Shown: positions 42,432 to 50,978 of the stretch, one piece after another
Layout of the letters: every line of letters starts with the position of its first letter
Position numbering within the stretch: the first letter of the stretch is position 1
Source of the DNA: Clostridia bacterium
GTDB taxonomy: Bacteria > Bacillota > Clostridia > Oscillospirales > Acutalibacteraceae
Assembly (NCBI GenBank): GCA_017438845.1
Contig: JAFRUO010000009.1
Span: forward strand, 55,277 to 119,276
Length of the DNA stretch: 64,000 bases
Reading direction: 5' to 3'
Translations under genes and position numbers: made by a program
The notes under the pieces: generated by a model
Databases searched by the model: none
Seen by the model: only the letters and a program-made list of their open reading frames with translations
What the model was told of the DNA's origin: nothing

Positions 42432-44462
42432 ATGAATTTCAATACGGATATTAAATACTTAAAGGGCGTCGGCAGTGTCCGTGCCGAGAGCTTTAAGAAG
42501 CTTTCGGTGGATACTGTGGGAGCCCTTTTGCGTAATTATCCGAGAAACTATGAGGATTGGAACAAAATTTACCCTATAAGAGAGGCGCCGATAGGTGAAA
42601 ACTGCTGTGTAAAAGCGATTGTCAGTCAAGCCCCCGTTAAGGTTAAAATTCCCGGAGGAAGGCTTTTGACAAAGACCACCGTTACCGACGGCTTCGGCCT
42701 GTTGAACATCACCTTCTTTAACAACAAGTATATTTCCAATATGCTCAAGGAGGGCGAGGAGTACTATTTCTTCGGAAAAATCGGAATTAACCGCTATTCC
42801 GCACGGGAAATGGTTTCCCCCACCTTCAGGGCAGAAACAAAGGACACGGGAATAATCCCGATATATCAGCAGTCGGGTACCCTCAACTCAAAAACGATTG
42901 AAAAATGCGTAAGGCAGGCTCTCGGAGAAATCGGTGAAATACCCGAATTTCTTCCCGAAGGCGTAATAAGCGAAAACTCTCTTTGCTCGCTTGACTATGC
43001 AATAAGGAACATTCATTTTCCCGAAAGCTATGAGGCGCTTGAGAGGGCGAGAAACAGGCTGATTTTTGACGAGCTGTTTGCTCTTCAGTTAGGACTGCTT
43101 TCAATCAAGAGCCTCAACAGCGAAAATATTACCGACTGTGTTGTAAAGCTTGACAAGACCGAGGAATTCTGCCGCCTGCTTCCGTTTGAAATGACTCGGG
43201 CGCAGAAAAAGGCGGTCGGCGAAGCGATTGACGATATGAGAAAAACCGAACCTATGAACAGGCTTCTTCAGGGCGACGTCGGCTCGGGTAAAACGGCAGT
43301 TGCGGCGGCGCTGGTTTATACTGCGGCGGCAAACGGCTTTCAGAGTGCAATGATGGCTCCCACCGAGGTGCTTGCCGAACAGCATTACAGAACCTTCCAA
43401 AGGCTTTTCGGAGGTACCGACATAAAGGTTTGTCTGCTTACGGGCAGTATGAAGCAGGGTGAAAAGAGGGTAATCAAGGAAAAGCTTGAATCGGGCGAAA
43501 TTGATTTTGCAATCGGTACGCATGCATTGATTCAGCAGGACGTCGGCTTTGCACGTCTCGGACTTGTCATTACCGATGAACAGCACCGTTTCGGCGTTAA
43601 TCAGCGTACAAGCCTATCGCAAAAAGGGAACAACCCGCATGTTTACGTTATGTCGGCAACACCGATTCCGAGAACCCTTGCAATGATTATTTACGGAGAT
43701 CTCAATGTTTCCGTACTCGATGAGCTTCCTGCAGGCAGACAGGCGGTGGAAACCTACCGCGTCGGTCAGGAGTATCACGAAAGAATATATAAATATATTA
43801 AAAAGCATCTTGATGCAGGCAGGCAGGGATATATTGTCTGTCCCCTTATTGAGGAGGGCGACAGTGATATTGTGCCTGCGGAGGAATATTATAAAATTCT
43901 CTCGGCAGGGGCGTTCAGTGACTACCGTGTCGGACTTCTTCACGGCAAAATGAAGCCTGCTGAAAAGGACAGGATAATGCGTGACTTTGCGGCAGGTGCA
44001 ATTCAGCTGCTCGTGTCTACCGTGGTAATTGAAGTCGGAGTGGATGTGCCCAACGCCTGCATAATGGTGATTGAAAACGCCGAGCGCTTCGGTCTTTCTC
44101 AGCTTCACCAGTTAAGGGGAAGAATCGGAAGAGGCACGGAAAAATCAACCTGCATACTCGTTTCCGACGCTCAGAATGAGGAGGCAAAGCAGAGGTTTGA
44201 TATACTCTGTGAAACCACGGACGGCTTTAAAATTGCAGACGTCGATCTTAAAATGAGAGGACCCGGAGATTTCTTCGGTAAGCGTCAGCACGGTCTTCCG
44301 AGGCTTGCGTTGGCTGATATTTTAAGCGACACGAGATTGCTGTTTCAGGCTCAGAAAAGCGCCGCCGGAATTATTGCCGACGACCGCAGTCTTTCAAAGC
44401 CGGAAAACGCAAGGCTTCGCCGTCAGGTTGAAACAATGTTTGTTAAGAATTACGGCGTTTAG
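42432..44462 (+). CDS. recG: ATP-dependent DNA helicase RecG
   Basis: RecG remodels stalled replication forks and Holliday junctions. The 676-residue protein has the N-terminal wedge/OB domain (about 50-150), Walker A GDVGSGKTAVAAAL near residue 283, the DEQH box (ITDEQHRFG), MSATPIPRTLAM, and motif VI QLRGRIGRG. Length and motif order are standard. It follows fakA by 15 bases with GAGGT upstream. The last gene of this housekeeping run, it is followed almost at once by a new promoter for the peptidase gene. Confidence 0.96.
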   Translation: MNFNTDIKYLKGVGSVRAESFKKLSVDTVGALLRNYPRNYEDWNKIYPIREAPIGENCCVKAIVSQAPVKVKIPGGRLLTKTTVTDGFGLLNITFFNNKYISNMLKEGEEYYFFGKIGINRYSAREMVSPTFRAETKDTGIIPIYQQSGTLNSKTIEKCVRQALGEIGEIPEFLPEGVISENSLCSLDYAIRNIHFPESYEALERARNRLIFDELFALQLGLLSIKSLNSENITDCVVKLDKTEEFCRLLPFEMTRAQKKAVGEAIDDMRKTEPMNRLLQGDVGSGKTAVAAALVYTAAANGFQSAMMAPTEVLAEQHYRTFQRLFGGTDIKVCLLTGSMKQGEKRVIKEKLESGEIDFAIGTHALIQQDVGFARLGLVITDEQHRFGVNQRTSLSQKGNNPHVYVMSATPIPRTLAMIIYGDLNVSVLDELPAGRQAVETYRVGQEYHERIYKYIKKHLDAGRQGYIVCPLIEEGDSDIVPAEEYYKILSAGAFSDYRVGLLHGKMKPAEKDRIMRDFAAGAIQLLVSTVVIEVGVDVPNACIMVIENAERFGLSQLHQLRGRIGRGTEKSTCILVSDAQNEEAKQRFDILCETTDGFKIADVDLKMRGPGDFFGKRQHGLPRLALADILSDTRLLFQAQKSAAGIIADDRSLSKPENARLRRQVETMFVKNYGV

Positions 44463-44470
44463 CGTCTGAC

Positions 44471-44499
44471 TTGAAAAATGATACAATATATGGTATAAT
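44471..44499 (+). promoter_or_regulatory. Promoter of the LysM-G5-M23 peptidase gene
   Basis: TTGAAA at 44471-44476 and TATAAT at 44494-44499 with a 17-base spacer, eight bases after the recG stop codon and 35 bases upstream of the chosen ATG. Confidence 0.8.
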
Positions 44500-44533
44500 T
44501 ATATTTCAGACAAAAAGCATTGATGGAGATTAT

Positions 44534-46159
44534 ATGTTTACTGAGCTTTATAAAAAACTTTATATTCTCGGTCTTTATGTTGAAAGATATGCCAAACGCT
44601 TCTTTAAAAGACTCTCAAGGCTTGTGCTGGCGCCGATAAAGGCGCTCGGCGCGATGTTCTATGCCGTGTACGTTGCGGCGGACAGAATGATACTCGACTC
44701 AGCTCAGAGCAACGCCGAGCATCACGCCAAAAGGGAGGACAAAAGGAAAAACCGCGAAAAGGGCAGTGTGCTTTCATACGTTGTGAATATCGCTGCTCCG
44801 ATAGCTGCCTTTGCAGTTATGTGCCTTACAATTCACTATGCAGGCAGTATGAAGCTCGGGCTTAAAATCACATACAACAATTCGGATATAGGCTATGTTG
44901 ACACCGAAGCGGTTTACCTTGACGCTCAATCAAGAGTTGAGCGCCGTCTTGAAACGGCGGTGCAGAGCTCCGACAGTGCAGACATGAACAAGGGCACTCA
45001 ATATCAGATTGTACCAGTTAAGCTTACCGATTTGAATGACAGCGAGTCAATCAGCAAAAAAATGATTGAGCATTCGGGCAGCAGTATTACCAATGCCTGC
45101 GGAATTTATATTGACGGCGAGTTCCTTTGCGCCGTTAAAAACGAAACGGACGCCGTCACGGTGTTTGACAATATCCTTGCCGCTTACGATGTCGGAGAAT
45201 ACAAGGACGCTACGGTAAGTTTTGTTGAGGACATCGCCTACGTTCAGGGCATTTACCCCGACAACGACAACACGGTGTGGGACGCTCAGCGACTCAGCGA
45301 AAGGCTTGCAGGCACTAAAAATGAAGCGACATACTATATTGTTGAGCCGGGTGACACTCCCTCGGGTATTGCGAAAAAATTCGGTATTACCGTCGCAGAG
45401 CTTTACGAGCTTAACCCGTCGGCTAAAAAGAACATTTTTGTCGGCGAAAAGCTTACGCTTAAAAGCGAGGTTAATTTTGTCAGAGTTCAGGTTACAAGAA
45501 CCGAAACCAGGACGGAGGTAATTCCTTATAAGACAATTACCACCAACACCGCAAACCTTTATAAGGGCGTTAAAAAGACCGTTAAGGCAGGCTCAAAGGG
45601 CGAACAGATTATCACTGAGCGCGTAACCTATATCGACGGCGAGAGGGTGAAGGTTCAGGAAATTTCAAGAACCGTTACCAAGGAGGCTGTTAACGAAGAG
45701 GTCCAGGTCGGCACAAAGGCATATGCAACCTCGAGCTACGGCGTAAGCTCAGGACCTGTCAAGAGCTTCGGCGGCAGATTTATCTGGCCCGCAATCGGCG
45801 CTTACAACATTTCCTCGGGCTTCGGCGGCGCAAGACGTCACGGCGGTATCGACATTGTCAAGCCCGGCGGAAACAGTACGGGATGTACAATTGTAGCGGC
45901 AGGAGCAGGCACGGTTGTTTCGGCATCTTACCATTACAGCTGGGGCTACAATGTGCTTATTAACCACGGCAACGGAATTATGACAAGGTATGCTCATATG
46001 CTCCCGGGCTCGTTCAAGGTAAGAGCAGGACAGCACGTTTCCGCAGGTACTCCCCTCGGAAACATCGGCTCGTCGGGCAACGTAACCGGACCTCACCTTC
46101 ACTTTGAGGTTTACGTTAACGGCAGAAGGGTAAACCCGATGCCATACCTCGGAAGATAA
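44534..46159 (+). CDS. Membrane-anchored LysM-G5-M23 peptidoglycan endopeptidase
   Basis: The 541-residue protein has a basic N-terminus, a membrane helix near 80-100, a LysM domain (about 269-318: YYIVEPGDTPSGIAKKFGI), a G5-type region (about 320-400) and a C-terminal M23 metallopeptidase domain with HGGIDIVKPGG and the HxH motif GPHLHFEV. M23 enzymes are zinc endopeptidases that cut peptide cross-links, and LysM binds glycan, so it most likely remodels the wall during growth or sporulation. The ATG at 44534 follows TGGAGAT; a longer in-frame start at 44471 falls on the promoter and is rejected. Confidence 0.92.
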   Translation: MFTELYKKLYILGLYVERYAKRFFKRLSRLVLAPIKALGAMFYAVYVAADRMILDSAQSNAEHHAKREDKRKNREKGSVLSYVVNIAAPIAAFAVMCLTIHYAGSMKLGLKITYNNSDIGYVDTEAVYLDAQSRVERRLETAVQSSDSADMNKGTQYQIVPVKLTDLNDSESISKKMIEHSGSSITNACGIYIDGEFLCAVKNETDAVTVFDNILAAYDVGEYKDATVSFVEDIAYVQGIYPDNDNTVWDAQRLSERLAGTKNEATYYIVEPGDTPSGIAKKFGITVAELYELNPSAKKNIFVGEKLTLKSEVNFVRVQVTRTETRTEVIPYKTITTNTANLYKGVKKTVKAGSKGEQIITERVTYIDGERVKVQEISRTVTKEAVNEEVQVGTKAYATSSYGVSSGPVKSFGGRFIWPAIGAYNISSGFGGARRHGGIDIVKPGGNSTGCTIVAAGAGTVVSASYHYSWGYNVLINHGNGIMTRYAHMLPGSFKVRAGQHVSAGTPLGNIGSSGNVTGPHLHFEVYVNGRRVNPMPYLGR

Positions 46160-46166
46160 AATAACT

Positions 46167-46192
46167 GCGGGCAGGTTATCTGCCCGCTTTTA
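46167..46192 (+). terminator. Rho-independent terminator after M23 peptidase gene
   Basis: Stem GCGGGCAG / CTGCCCGC with a five-base loop followed by TTTTAT, just past the peptidase stop codon. Confidence 0.85.
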
Positions 46193-46208
46193 TAAGTAAG
46201 GATTAATA

Positions 46209-47555
46209 ATGCTTAAAAAGAACATGGAAATTGAGCTTGATATTGAGGCGTTTACCTCCGAGGGCAGCGGCGTTGCCCATTATGACGGCATGGCTGTTTT
46301 TGTAAACGGCTCAGCCGCAGGCGACAGGGTAAAAGCGCATATTATCAAGGTTAAGAAAAGCTACGCAATAGCAAAATGCGTTAAAATAATAAAACCGTCA
46401 GCGGACCGAATCACCTCGGACTGTCCCGTTTTTGAGTCCTGCGGAGGCTGTGCCTTCAGGCATATTTCCTACGAGGCGGAAGCAAAAATGAAACGGGAAA
46501 AGGTTGAAAACGCCTTTAAAAGAATCGGCGGTATTGAAAAGAAGCTTGACGGCTTTGTCGGCGCAGACAGTCTTTGCCGCTACCGCAACAAGGCGGAATA
46601 TCCGCTTAGCTTTGACAGAAGGCTGAACATAGGCTTTTATGCGCTTCATACGCACAGAATAGTCAACTGTGAGGACTGTGTGCTTTCGCCGCAGGTCTTT
46701 TCGGATATTGTCGCAATTATCAGAAAATGGGTAATCGAATACGGCGTCTCGGTTTATGACAGCGAAAGCGGCAAGGGACTTTTAAGGCATATTTTCCTGC
46801 GGCAGGCGCAAAAAAGCGGCGATGTAATGCTCTGCCTTGTAATAAACGGCGACAGGCTGCCGAAGCAGGATAAGCTGCTCGAAAGGCTGCTTACGGTGCC
46901 GCAGATTAAAAGTGTGGTGCTCAACAAAAACCGTGCAAAAACCAACGTCATACTTTCCGATGAATGCGAAACGGTCCGGGGCGACGACTTTATTTACGAT
47001 GAGCTTTGCGGCATTACGGTCAGGCTTTCGGCGCTTTCCTTTTATCAGGTTAATCATGATATGGCAGAAAAGCTTTATACGCTTGCGCGCGAATATGCTC
47101 AGCCGTCAAAGGACAAAACGCTTCTTGATATGTACTGCGGCGCAGGTACAATCGGGCTTTCCATGGCAAGAGATTTCGGAAAGGTAATCGGAGTAGAAAT
47201 TGTTGCGCCTGCGGTTGAGAACGCCAAGGAAAACGCTAGGCTTAACGGCATTGACAACGCGAGCTTTTATAACCTTGACGCCGCCGAAGCGGCACGACTT
47301 ATTAAAGAAAACGGCGAGAGGGCAGACGTAATAGTGCTTGACCCGCCGAGAAAGGGCTGCAGCGCAGAGCTTGTGAATACGGTCTGTGAGATGTCGCCCG
47401 AAAGAGTTGTCTACGTTTCGTGCGACCCCGCAACGCTTGCAAGGGACTGTAAGCTTTTTTCCGAAAAAGGATATAATTTAGAGAAGCTGACTGCGGTCGA
47501 CCTGTTCCCGAGAACGGTGCATGTGGAATCCGTATGTCTTTTAACAAAGAATTAA
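46209..47555 (+). CDS. 23S rRNA (uracil-C5)-methyltransferase, RlmD/RumA family
   Basis: The 448-residue enzyme methylates uracil C5 in rRNA with SAM. It has an N-terminal TRAM domain (about 1-60), a four-cysteine iron-sulfur cluster region including CPVFESCGGC, a SAM site LDMYCGAGTIGLS, VLDPPRKGCS and the catalytic cysteine in YVSCDPATLARD. The family contains both RlmD (U1939) and RlmCD (U747 and U1939) enzymes; B. subtilis has a dual-specific form, so the exact target cannot be fixed. A short GGATT-type site and terminator upstream indicate an independent unit with the CDF transporter 35 bases downstream. Confidence 0.92.
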   Translation: MLKKNMEIELDIEAFTSEGSGVAHYDGMAVFVNGSAAGDRVKAHIIKVKKSYAIAKCVKIIKPSADRITSDCPVFESCGGCAFRHISYEAEAKMKREKVENAFKRIGGIEKKLDGFVGADSLCRYRNKAEYPLSFDRRLNIGFYALHTHRIVNCEDCVLSPQVFSDIVAIIRKWVIEYGVSVYDSESGKGLLRHIFLRQAQKSGDVMLCLVINGDRLPKQDKLLERLLTVPQIKSVVLNKNRAKTNVILSDECETVRGDDFIYDELCGITVRLSALSFYQVNHDMAEKLYTLAREYAQPSKDKTLLDMYCGAGTIGLSMARDFGKVIGVEIVAPAVENAKENARLNGIDNASFYNLDAAEAARLIKENGERADVIVLDPPRKGCSAELVNTVCEMSPERVVYVSCDPATLARDCKLFSEKGYNLEKLTAVDLFPRTVHVESVCLLTKN

Positions 47556-47590
47556 ACACCGTGAATTGATTTTCCGTAAGGAGTGATAAT

Positions 47591-48742
47591 ATGGAAGAAA
47601 ACAAAAAGGATGTCAATCTGGCAGATGCGATGGTTGACAGAAACAAGGTAATTGTTAAGACGAGTATAGTCGGCATTATCGCCAACCTTTTTCTTGTCGC
47701 CTTCAAGGCGGCGGTAGGATTGGTTTCAAACTCAATTGCGGTAATCCTTGACGCCGTTAACAATTTGTCAGACGCGCTTTCGTCGGTAATTACGATTGTG
47801 GGCACAAAGCTTGCAAACAAGCTCCCCGACAAAAAACATCCTTTGGGCTACGGCAGAATAGAGTATTTAAGCGCCATGATAGTTTCCGCGCTTGTGCTTT
47901 ACGCAGGTATTACCTCTGCGGTCGAGTCCGTAAAAAAGATAATCCATCCCGAACAGGCGGATTACTCGAAGATTTCACTTATAATAATCGCTGTTGCAGT
48001 GCTTGTAAAGCTTGTACTCGGCAGGTATGTCAAGGCTAAGGGCAGGAAGGTAAATTCCCAGTCGCTTGTCGCGTCGGGAAGCGACGCCGCCTTTGACGCA
48101 ATTCTTTCCCTGTCCGTGCTGGTTTCCGCTCTTATTTATACGATATGGGGCGTTTCGCTTGAAGCTTATGTCGGCGTGATTATCTCGATTATAATTATCA
48201 AGTCGGGCGTTGAGATGATGCTTGAAACCGTCAATGATATACTCGGCAAACGCGCCGAGCCCGAAACCGTGCAGAAAATCAAGGAACTGATTATTGAGGA
48301 GCCTGAGGTAAGGGGAGCGTACGACATAATAATCAACAACTACGGACCCGAAAAGAATTATGCCTCCGTTCACCTTGAGCTTCCCGACGTTATGACGGTT
48401 GACAGGGTTGACGAGCTTTCAAGGAAAATCCAGGCTAAGGTGTATGTCGAGACGGGCGTTATCCTGACAGGAGTCGGAATTTATTCCTACAACACGGGAA
48501 GCGGAATTGCGAACGAAATCAGAAACGCAGTGCTCGAACAGGTGCTCGGCTACGACTGGGCGCTTCAGCTTCACGGCTTTTACCTTAACGAGGAGGAAAA
48601 GACAGTACGCTTCGATGTGGTTATGAGCTTTGACATCAAGCCCGAGGAGGGTGTAGCAAAGCTTTATGCCGACTTAAAGCAGATGTACCCCGAGTACGAG
48701 TTTATGATTATACCGGATGTAGACCTTGCCGATGTTTATTAA
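47591..48742 (+). CDS. Cation diffusion facilitator (CDF) family metal/proton antiporter
   Basis: The 383-residue protein has six predicted membrane helices in the first ~230 residues with the helix 2 metal motif LDAVNNLSDALSS and the helix 5 motif SGSDAAFDAILS, then a cytoplasmic C-terminal domain with the ferredoxin-like fold (about 230-300) and a further ~80-residue extension. CDF proteins export Zn, Mn, Fe, Co or Cd in exchange for protons; the specific metal is unclear because the helix 2 site has Asn (DAVNNLSD) next to the ligand pair. AAGGAGTGA precedes the ATG. A second metal export gene in this window is the P-type ATPase at 16.5 kb. Confidence 0.9.
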   Translation: MEENKKDVNLADAMVDRNKVIVKTSIVGIIANLFLVAFKAAVGLVSNSIAVILDAVNNLSDALSSVITIVGTKLANKLPDKKHPLGYGRIEYLSAMIVSALVLYAGITSAVESVKKIIHPEQADYSKISLIIIAVAVLVKLVLGRYVKAKGRKVNSQSLVASGSDAAFDAILSLSVLVSALIYTIWGVSLEAYVGVIISIIIIKSGVEMMLETVNDILGKRAEPETVQKIKELIIEEPEVRGAYDIIINNYGPEKNYASVHLELPDVMTVDRVDELSRKIQAKVYVETGVILTGVGIYSYNTGSGIANEIRNAVLEQVLGYDWALQLHGFYLNEEEKTVRFDVVMSFDIKPEEGVAKLYADLKQMYPEYEFMIIPDVDLADVY

Positions 48743-48751
48743 AGAAAAAAA

Positions 48752-48781
48752 GGACCTTGCGGGGTGTCCGTCATAAAGAAG
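48752..48781 (+). repeat. 30-bp 3'-UTR-type element, copy A
   Basis: This stretch starts GGACCTTGCGGGG and ends CCGTCATAAAGAAG, nine bases after the CDF stop codon. It matches copy B at 51931-51960 (opposite strand) at 26 of 30 positions; all four differences are T versus C. In both cases the element lies just after a stop codon in the orientation of the upstream gene and before a hairpin. Confidence 0.7.
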
Positions 48782-48807
48782 GTTAGGTTTTAAACAGCTA
48801 TTTATAA

Positions 48808-48834
48808 GGCGAGGGTATACCCCTCGTCTTTTTT
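48808..48834 (+). terminator. Rho-independent terminator after CDF transporter
   Basis: Stem GGCGAGGG / CCCTCGTC (one G-T pair) with a five-base loop and a run of six T residues, 66 bases past the CDF stop codon and after the repeated 30-bp element. Confidence 0.8.
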
Positions 48835-49000
48835 ATTTGCCATCTTTGATAGAAATCTTTAAATGGTAAAATGTACGAACGCGAAAAACTGAACAACTGA
48901 CTCGCATATTTCCCAAGCGTAGACCAATACTTTTTTGCCGAAAAACGCCTTATATATCGCAGAATGATTTTTTCTATAAAACTCCGTAAGATAAAAATAA

Positions 49001-49029
49001 TTGACATTATCAGAATTGTATGCTACCAT
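49001..49029 (+). promoter_or_regulatory. Promoter of the methyltransferase leader
   Basis: TTGACA at 49001-49006 is consensus; the -10 is a weaker TACCAT at 49024-49029 with a 17-base spacer. Its transcript would start about 15 bases before the leader-peptide ribosome-binding site. Confidence 0.6.
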
Positions 49030-49050
49030 TAACCAAACGAGGTAATTATT

Positions 49051-49140
49051 ATGAATAAGCATTTTGCAAAACTGAATGCACAGCCGCAGCAGCCCAGACA
49101 GTATGTATGGGCTTTTTGGTGTTGTGTTCATTTAAGATAG
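49051..49140 (+). CDS. Putative 29-aa leader peptide (regulatory uORF)
   Basis: The small ORF begins ATG AAT AAG with GAGGT upstream and encodes MNKHFAKLNAQPQQPRQY followed by VWAFWCCVHLR and TAG. It sits between a promoter and a terminator-type hairpin, upstream of the methyltransferase gene. Its own coding sequence includes a 6-bp hairpin AGCCCA / TGGGCT (49091-49113) followed by five T residues. This layout is the one used for ribosome-stalling control of antibiotic-resistance genes. It could be a stalling peptide rich in Trp, Tyr and Pro; that is inference from layout only. Confidence 0.55.
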   Translation: MNKHFAKLNAQPQQPRQYVWAFWCCVHLR

Positions 49141-49165
49141 TTTTGTAAGAGCATATAGATTACTG

Positions 49166-49207
49166 AACTGCTGATGAACACAAGGTTCGTCAGCAGTTAT
49201 TTTTATT
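49166..49207 (+). terminator. Attenuator-type terminator before the methyltransferase gene
   Basis: Stem AACTGCTGATGAAC / GTTCGTCAGCAGTT (one T-G pair, 14 bp) with a five-base loop, followed by the T-rich tract ATTTTTATT, ends only 16 bases before the methyltransferase ATG. A full terminator in front of a gene that has its promoter further upstream implies regulated readthrough. Confidence 0.75.
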
Positions 49208-49222
49208 GAAAGGAGAAAAATA

Positions 49223-49996
49223 ATGGATTCTATAAAAAACTATTATAACCACTATGATGAAGATGGAAGATTGCTTAAGAAAAACAGGCGTCCCGAGTAT
49301 TTGCTTACAATGGAATATATTGAAAAGTATTTGTTTGACGGCGCAAAGATACTTGAAATCGGCGCAGGAACGGGCAGATACTCTGTAACACTTGCCGAAA
49401 AGGGTTACGATGTTACAGCGGTTGAACTTGTACCGCACAATATTGAAATTATGAAAAAGAAGGTTAAGGCGGAACATCATATAAAAATTATTGAAGGTAA
49501 CGCCGTTGACTTGTCATTTTTGGAAGATGAAACCTTTGATATTGTTTTACTGCTCGGACCGATGTATCATCTGTTTACCGATGAAGATAAACACGCCGCA
49601 TTGAGCGAAGCAATCAGAGTGGCAAAAACAGGCGGTGTTATCTATGCTGCATACTGCAATAACGATACCTGTATGTATAAAATGTTTTATGAAAGGCGTA
49701 TTCTCCGTCTGCTTGAAAAGGGAATGATTCGTGAGGACTACCACGCTATATCAAGCCCGAACGAAATATTTGAATTATACAGAAAGCCTGAAATTGATGA
49801 TATGATGAAACGATATAATGTTACCAGATTGCATTTTGTCGGCGTTGATATGCTTTCGTATGTTGTCAACAACAAGTTAAACAGATTAAATAAAAAAGAA
49901 TTTGCCGAGTATATGAAATTCCTGCACAGTATTTGTGAGCGTGATGACCTGACGGGATTTTCAATTCATATGCTTGATATTTTCAGAAAGGATTAG
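49223..49996 (+). CDS. Class I SAM-dependent methyltransferase
   Basis: The 257-residue protein has the Rossmann SAM-binding motif ILEIGAGTGRYSVTLAEKG (residues 46-64), an acidic VELVPHN at the end of strand 2, and DIVLLLGPMYHLF as motif IV. The remainder resembles small-molecule methyltransferases, but a substrate cannot be named. It follows AAAGGAG and sits behind a leader peptide and terminator. It heads a three-gene cassette with a P-loop kinase-like gene (three bases later) and a GNAT acetyltransferase, all transferases that could chemically modify an antibiotic or ribosomal target. The cassette is visibly more A+T-rich than the surrounding genes, which suggests acquisition. Confidence 0.88.
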   Translation: MDSIKNYYNHYDEDGRLLKKNRRPEYLLTMEYIEKYLFDGAKILEIGAGTGRYSVTLAEKGYDVTAVELVPHNIEIMKKKVKAEHHIKIIEGNAVDLSFLEDETFDIVLLLGPMYHLFTDEDKHAALSEAIRVAKTGGVIYAAYCNNDTCMYKMFYERRILRLLEKGMIREDYHAISSPNEIFELYRKPEIDDMMKRYNVTRLHFVGVDMLSYVVNNKLNRLNKKEFAEYMKFLHSICERDDLTGFSIHMLDIFRKD

Positions 49997-49999
49997 ATA

Positions 50000-50485
50000 A
50001 TGAAGTTAATTTATATAACCGGTGCTCCGAGATGTGGCAAGACAACTCTGGCAAAGAAAATGGCAACCGAATTAAATTGCTCAATTTTTAGTTTGGACGC
50101 CTTCTCTAAATCAATACGGAATACATTTTGTGACTTTAAGTTGTATGGAGATGATATTTCTATTAGACCTGTAATCAACAACGATATATTTTTAAAGTTG
50201 GTCGCAGACTACACTAATAACTATTCTATTGACTATGAAAACCACACTTTGATAGTTGAAGGGTGTCACTTCACGCCTGAAGAGTTCAAATCTAAATTTG
50301 CTAATGCTGAAATTATTGCTTTAGGAAGAACTGGCGCTACGGATGAGATCATTGATGCCATAAAGCAAAAGGATTGGATGCATAATCTACCGGATGAAAT
50401 TATATTGCAGTATGCAAAACTCATAAAAGAGTATTCGATTAAATTAAAGTCGGAGGCACATTTCTATGAGTACATTGAAGTTTGA
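50000..50485 (+). CDS. P-loop NTPase, small kinase-like (161 aa)
   Basis: The N-terminus LIYITGAPRCGKTTLAKKM contains a Walker A motif (GAPRCGKTT, residues 7-15), and FSLDAFSKSIRN and IVEGCHFTPEEF fit the nucleoside/adenylate kinase superfamily. A central LID-type region is not evident. The substrate is unknown: members annotated only as AAA or kinase-like often sit in resistance cassettes. It starts three bases after the methyltransferase stop and its end overlaps the GNAT gene by 20 bases, so the three are translated together. Base composition is markedly A+T-rich. Confidence 0.8.
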   Translation: MKLIYITGAPRCGKTTLAKKMATELNCSIFSLDAFSKSIRNTFCDFKLYGDDISIRPVINNDIFLKLVADYTNNYSIDYENHTLIVEGCHFTPEEFKSKFANAEIIALGRTGATDEIIDAIKQKDWMHNLPDEIILQYAKLIKEYSIKLKSEAHFYEYIEV

Positions 50486-50942
50486 AGAACTCTACACAAT
50501 TGAATTATTAAAACTTGAAGACTATTCTAAATGCAGCAGCATATGGGATATGGAAAAGCACAAGGAGCTTGCGGATAAATTCTATCAAGAGCTTTTGAGT
50601 GGAAACCGTATCACATATGTTTGTAAAGACGGCGGTGAATTCATAGGCGAGATTTCGCTTGTAAAGGAAATGAACGATACCGATTATACTATTCCGAATC
50701 AGCGAGTATATGTTTCTCATTTGATAGTTAAGCCGGAATACAGGCGTCAGGGAATCGGTAAAATGCTTGTTGATTTCATAACCGATAAAGCAAAAGAACT
50801 CGGCTATTCAGAAATGTCAATCGGCGTTGATATGGATAATTATCCTGCGCTGAAACTATATACCGATTGCGGCTTTAATAAAGTTGTTTATATCGGTGAG
50901 GATGAACAAGGGAAATACATAAAACTATTAAATACAATATGA
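50466..50942 (+). CDS. GNAT-family N-acetyltransferase
   Basis: The 158-residue protein has the acetyl-CoA-binding motif A signature RRQGIGKML (with HLIVKPEYRRQGIGK) and the terminal GFNKVVYIG strand. GNAT enzymes acetylate amines in antibiotics, polyamines or proteins. The ATG lies inside the 3' end of the kinase-like gene, preceded by GGAGG, showing translational coupling. Third gene of the A+T-rich cassette; a terminator follows. Substrate unknown. Confidence 0.87.
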   Translation: MSTLKFEELYTIELLKLEDYSKCSSIWDMEKHKELADKFYQELLSGNRITYVCKDGGEFIGEISLVKEMNDTDYTIPNQRVYVSHLIVKPEYRRQGIGKMLVDFITDKAKELGYSEMSIGVDMDNYPALKLYTDCGFNKVVYIGEDEQGKYIKLLNTI

Positions 50943-50943
50943 T

Positions 50944-50978
50944 AACAGCCTTCGGATAAACCGAAGGCTGTTGTTATT
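50944..50978. terminator. Bidirectional terminator between GNAT and Fic genes
   Basis: Perfect 12-bp stem AACAGCCTTCGG / CCGAAGGCTGTT with a five-base loop. T-rich sequence follows on the plus strand; it sits at the 3' ends of two converging genes. Confidence 0.8.

Noticed and set aside
49091..49117. Small hairpin AGCCCA/TGGGCT followed by T5 as a stand-alone terminator
   Set aside because: The stem is only six base pairs and lies inside the leader ORF; I treat it as part of the leader system rather than as a terminator.
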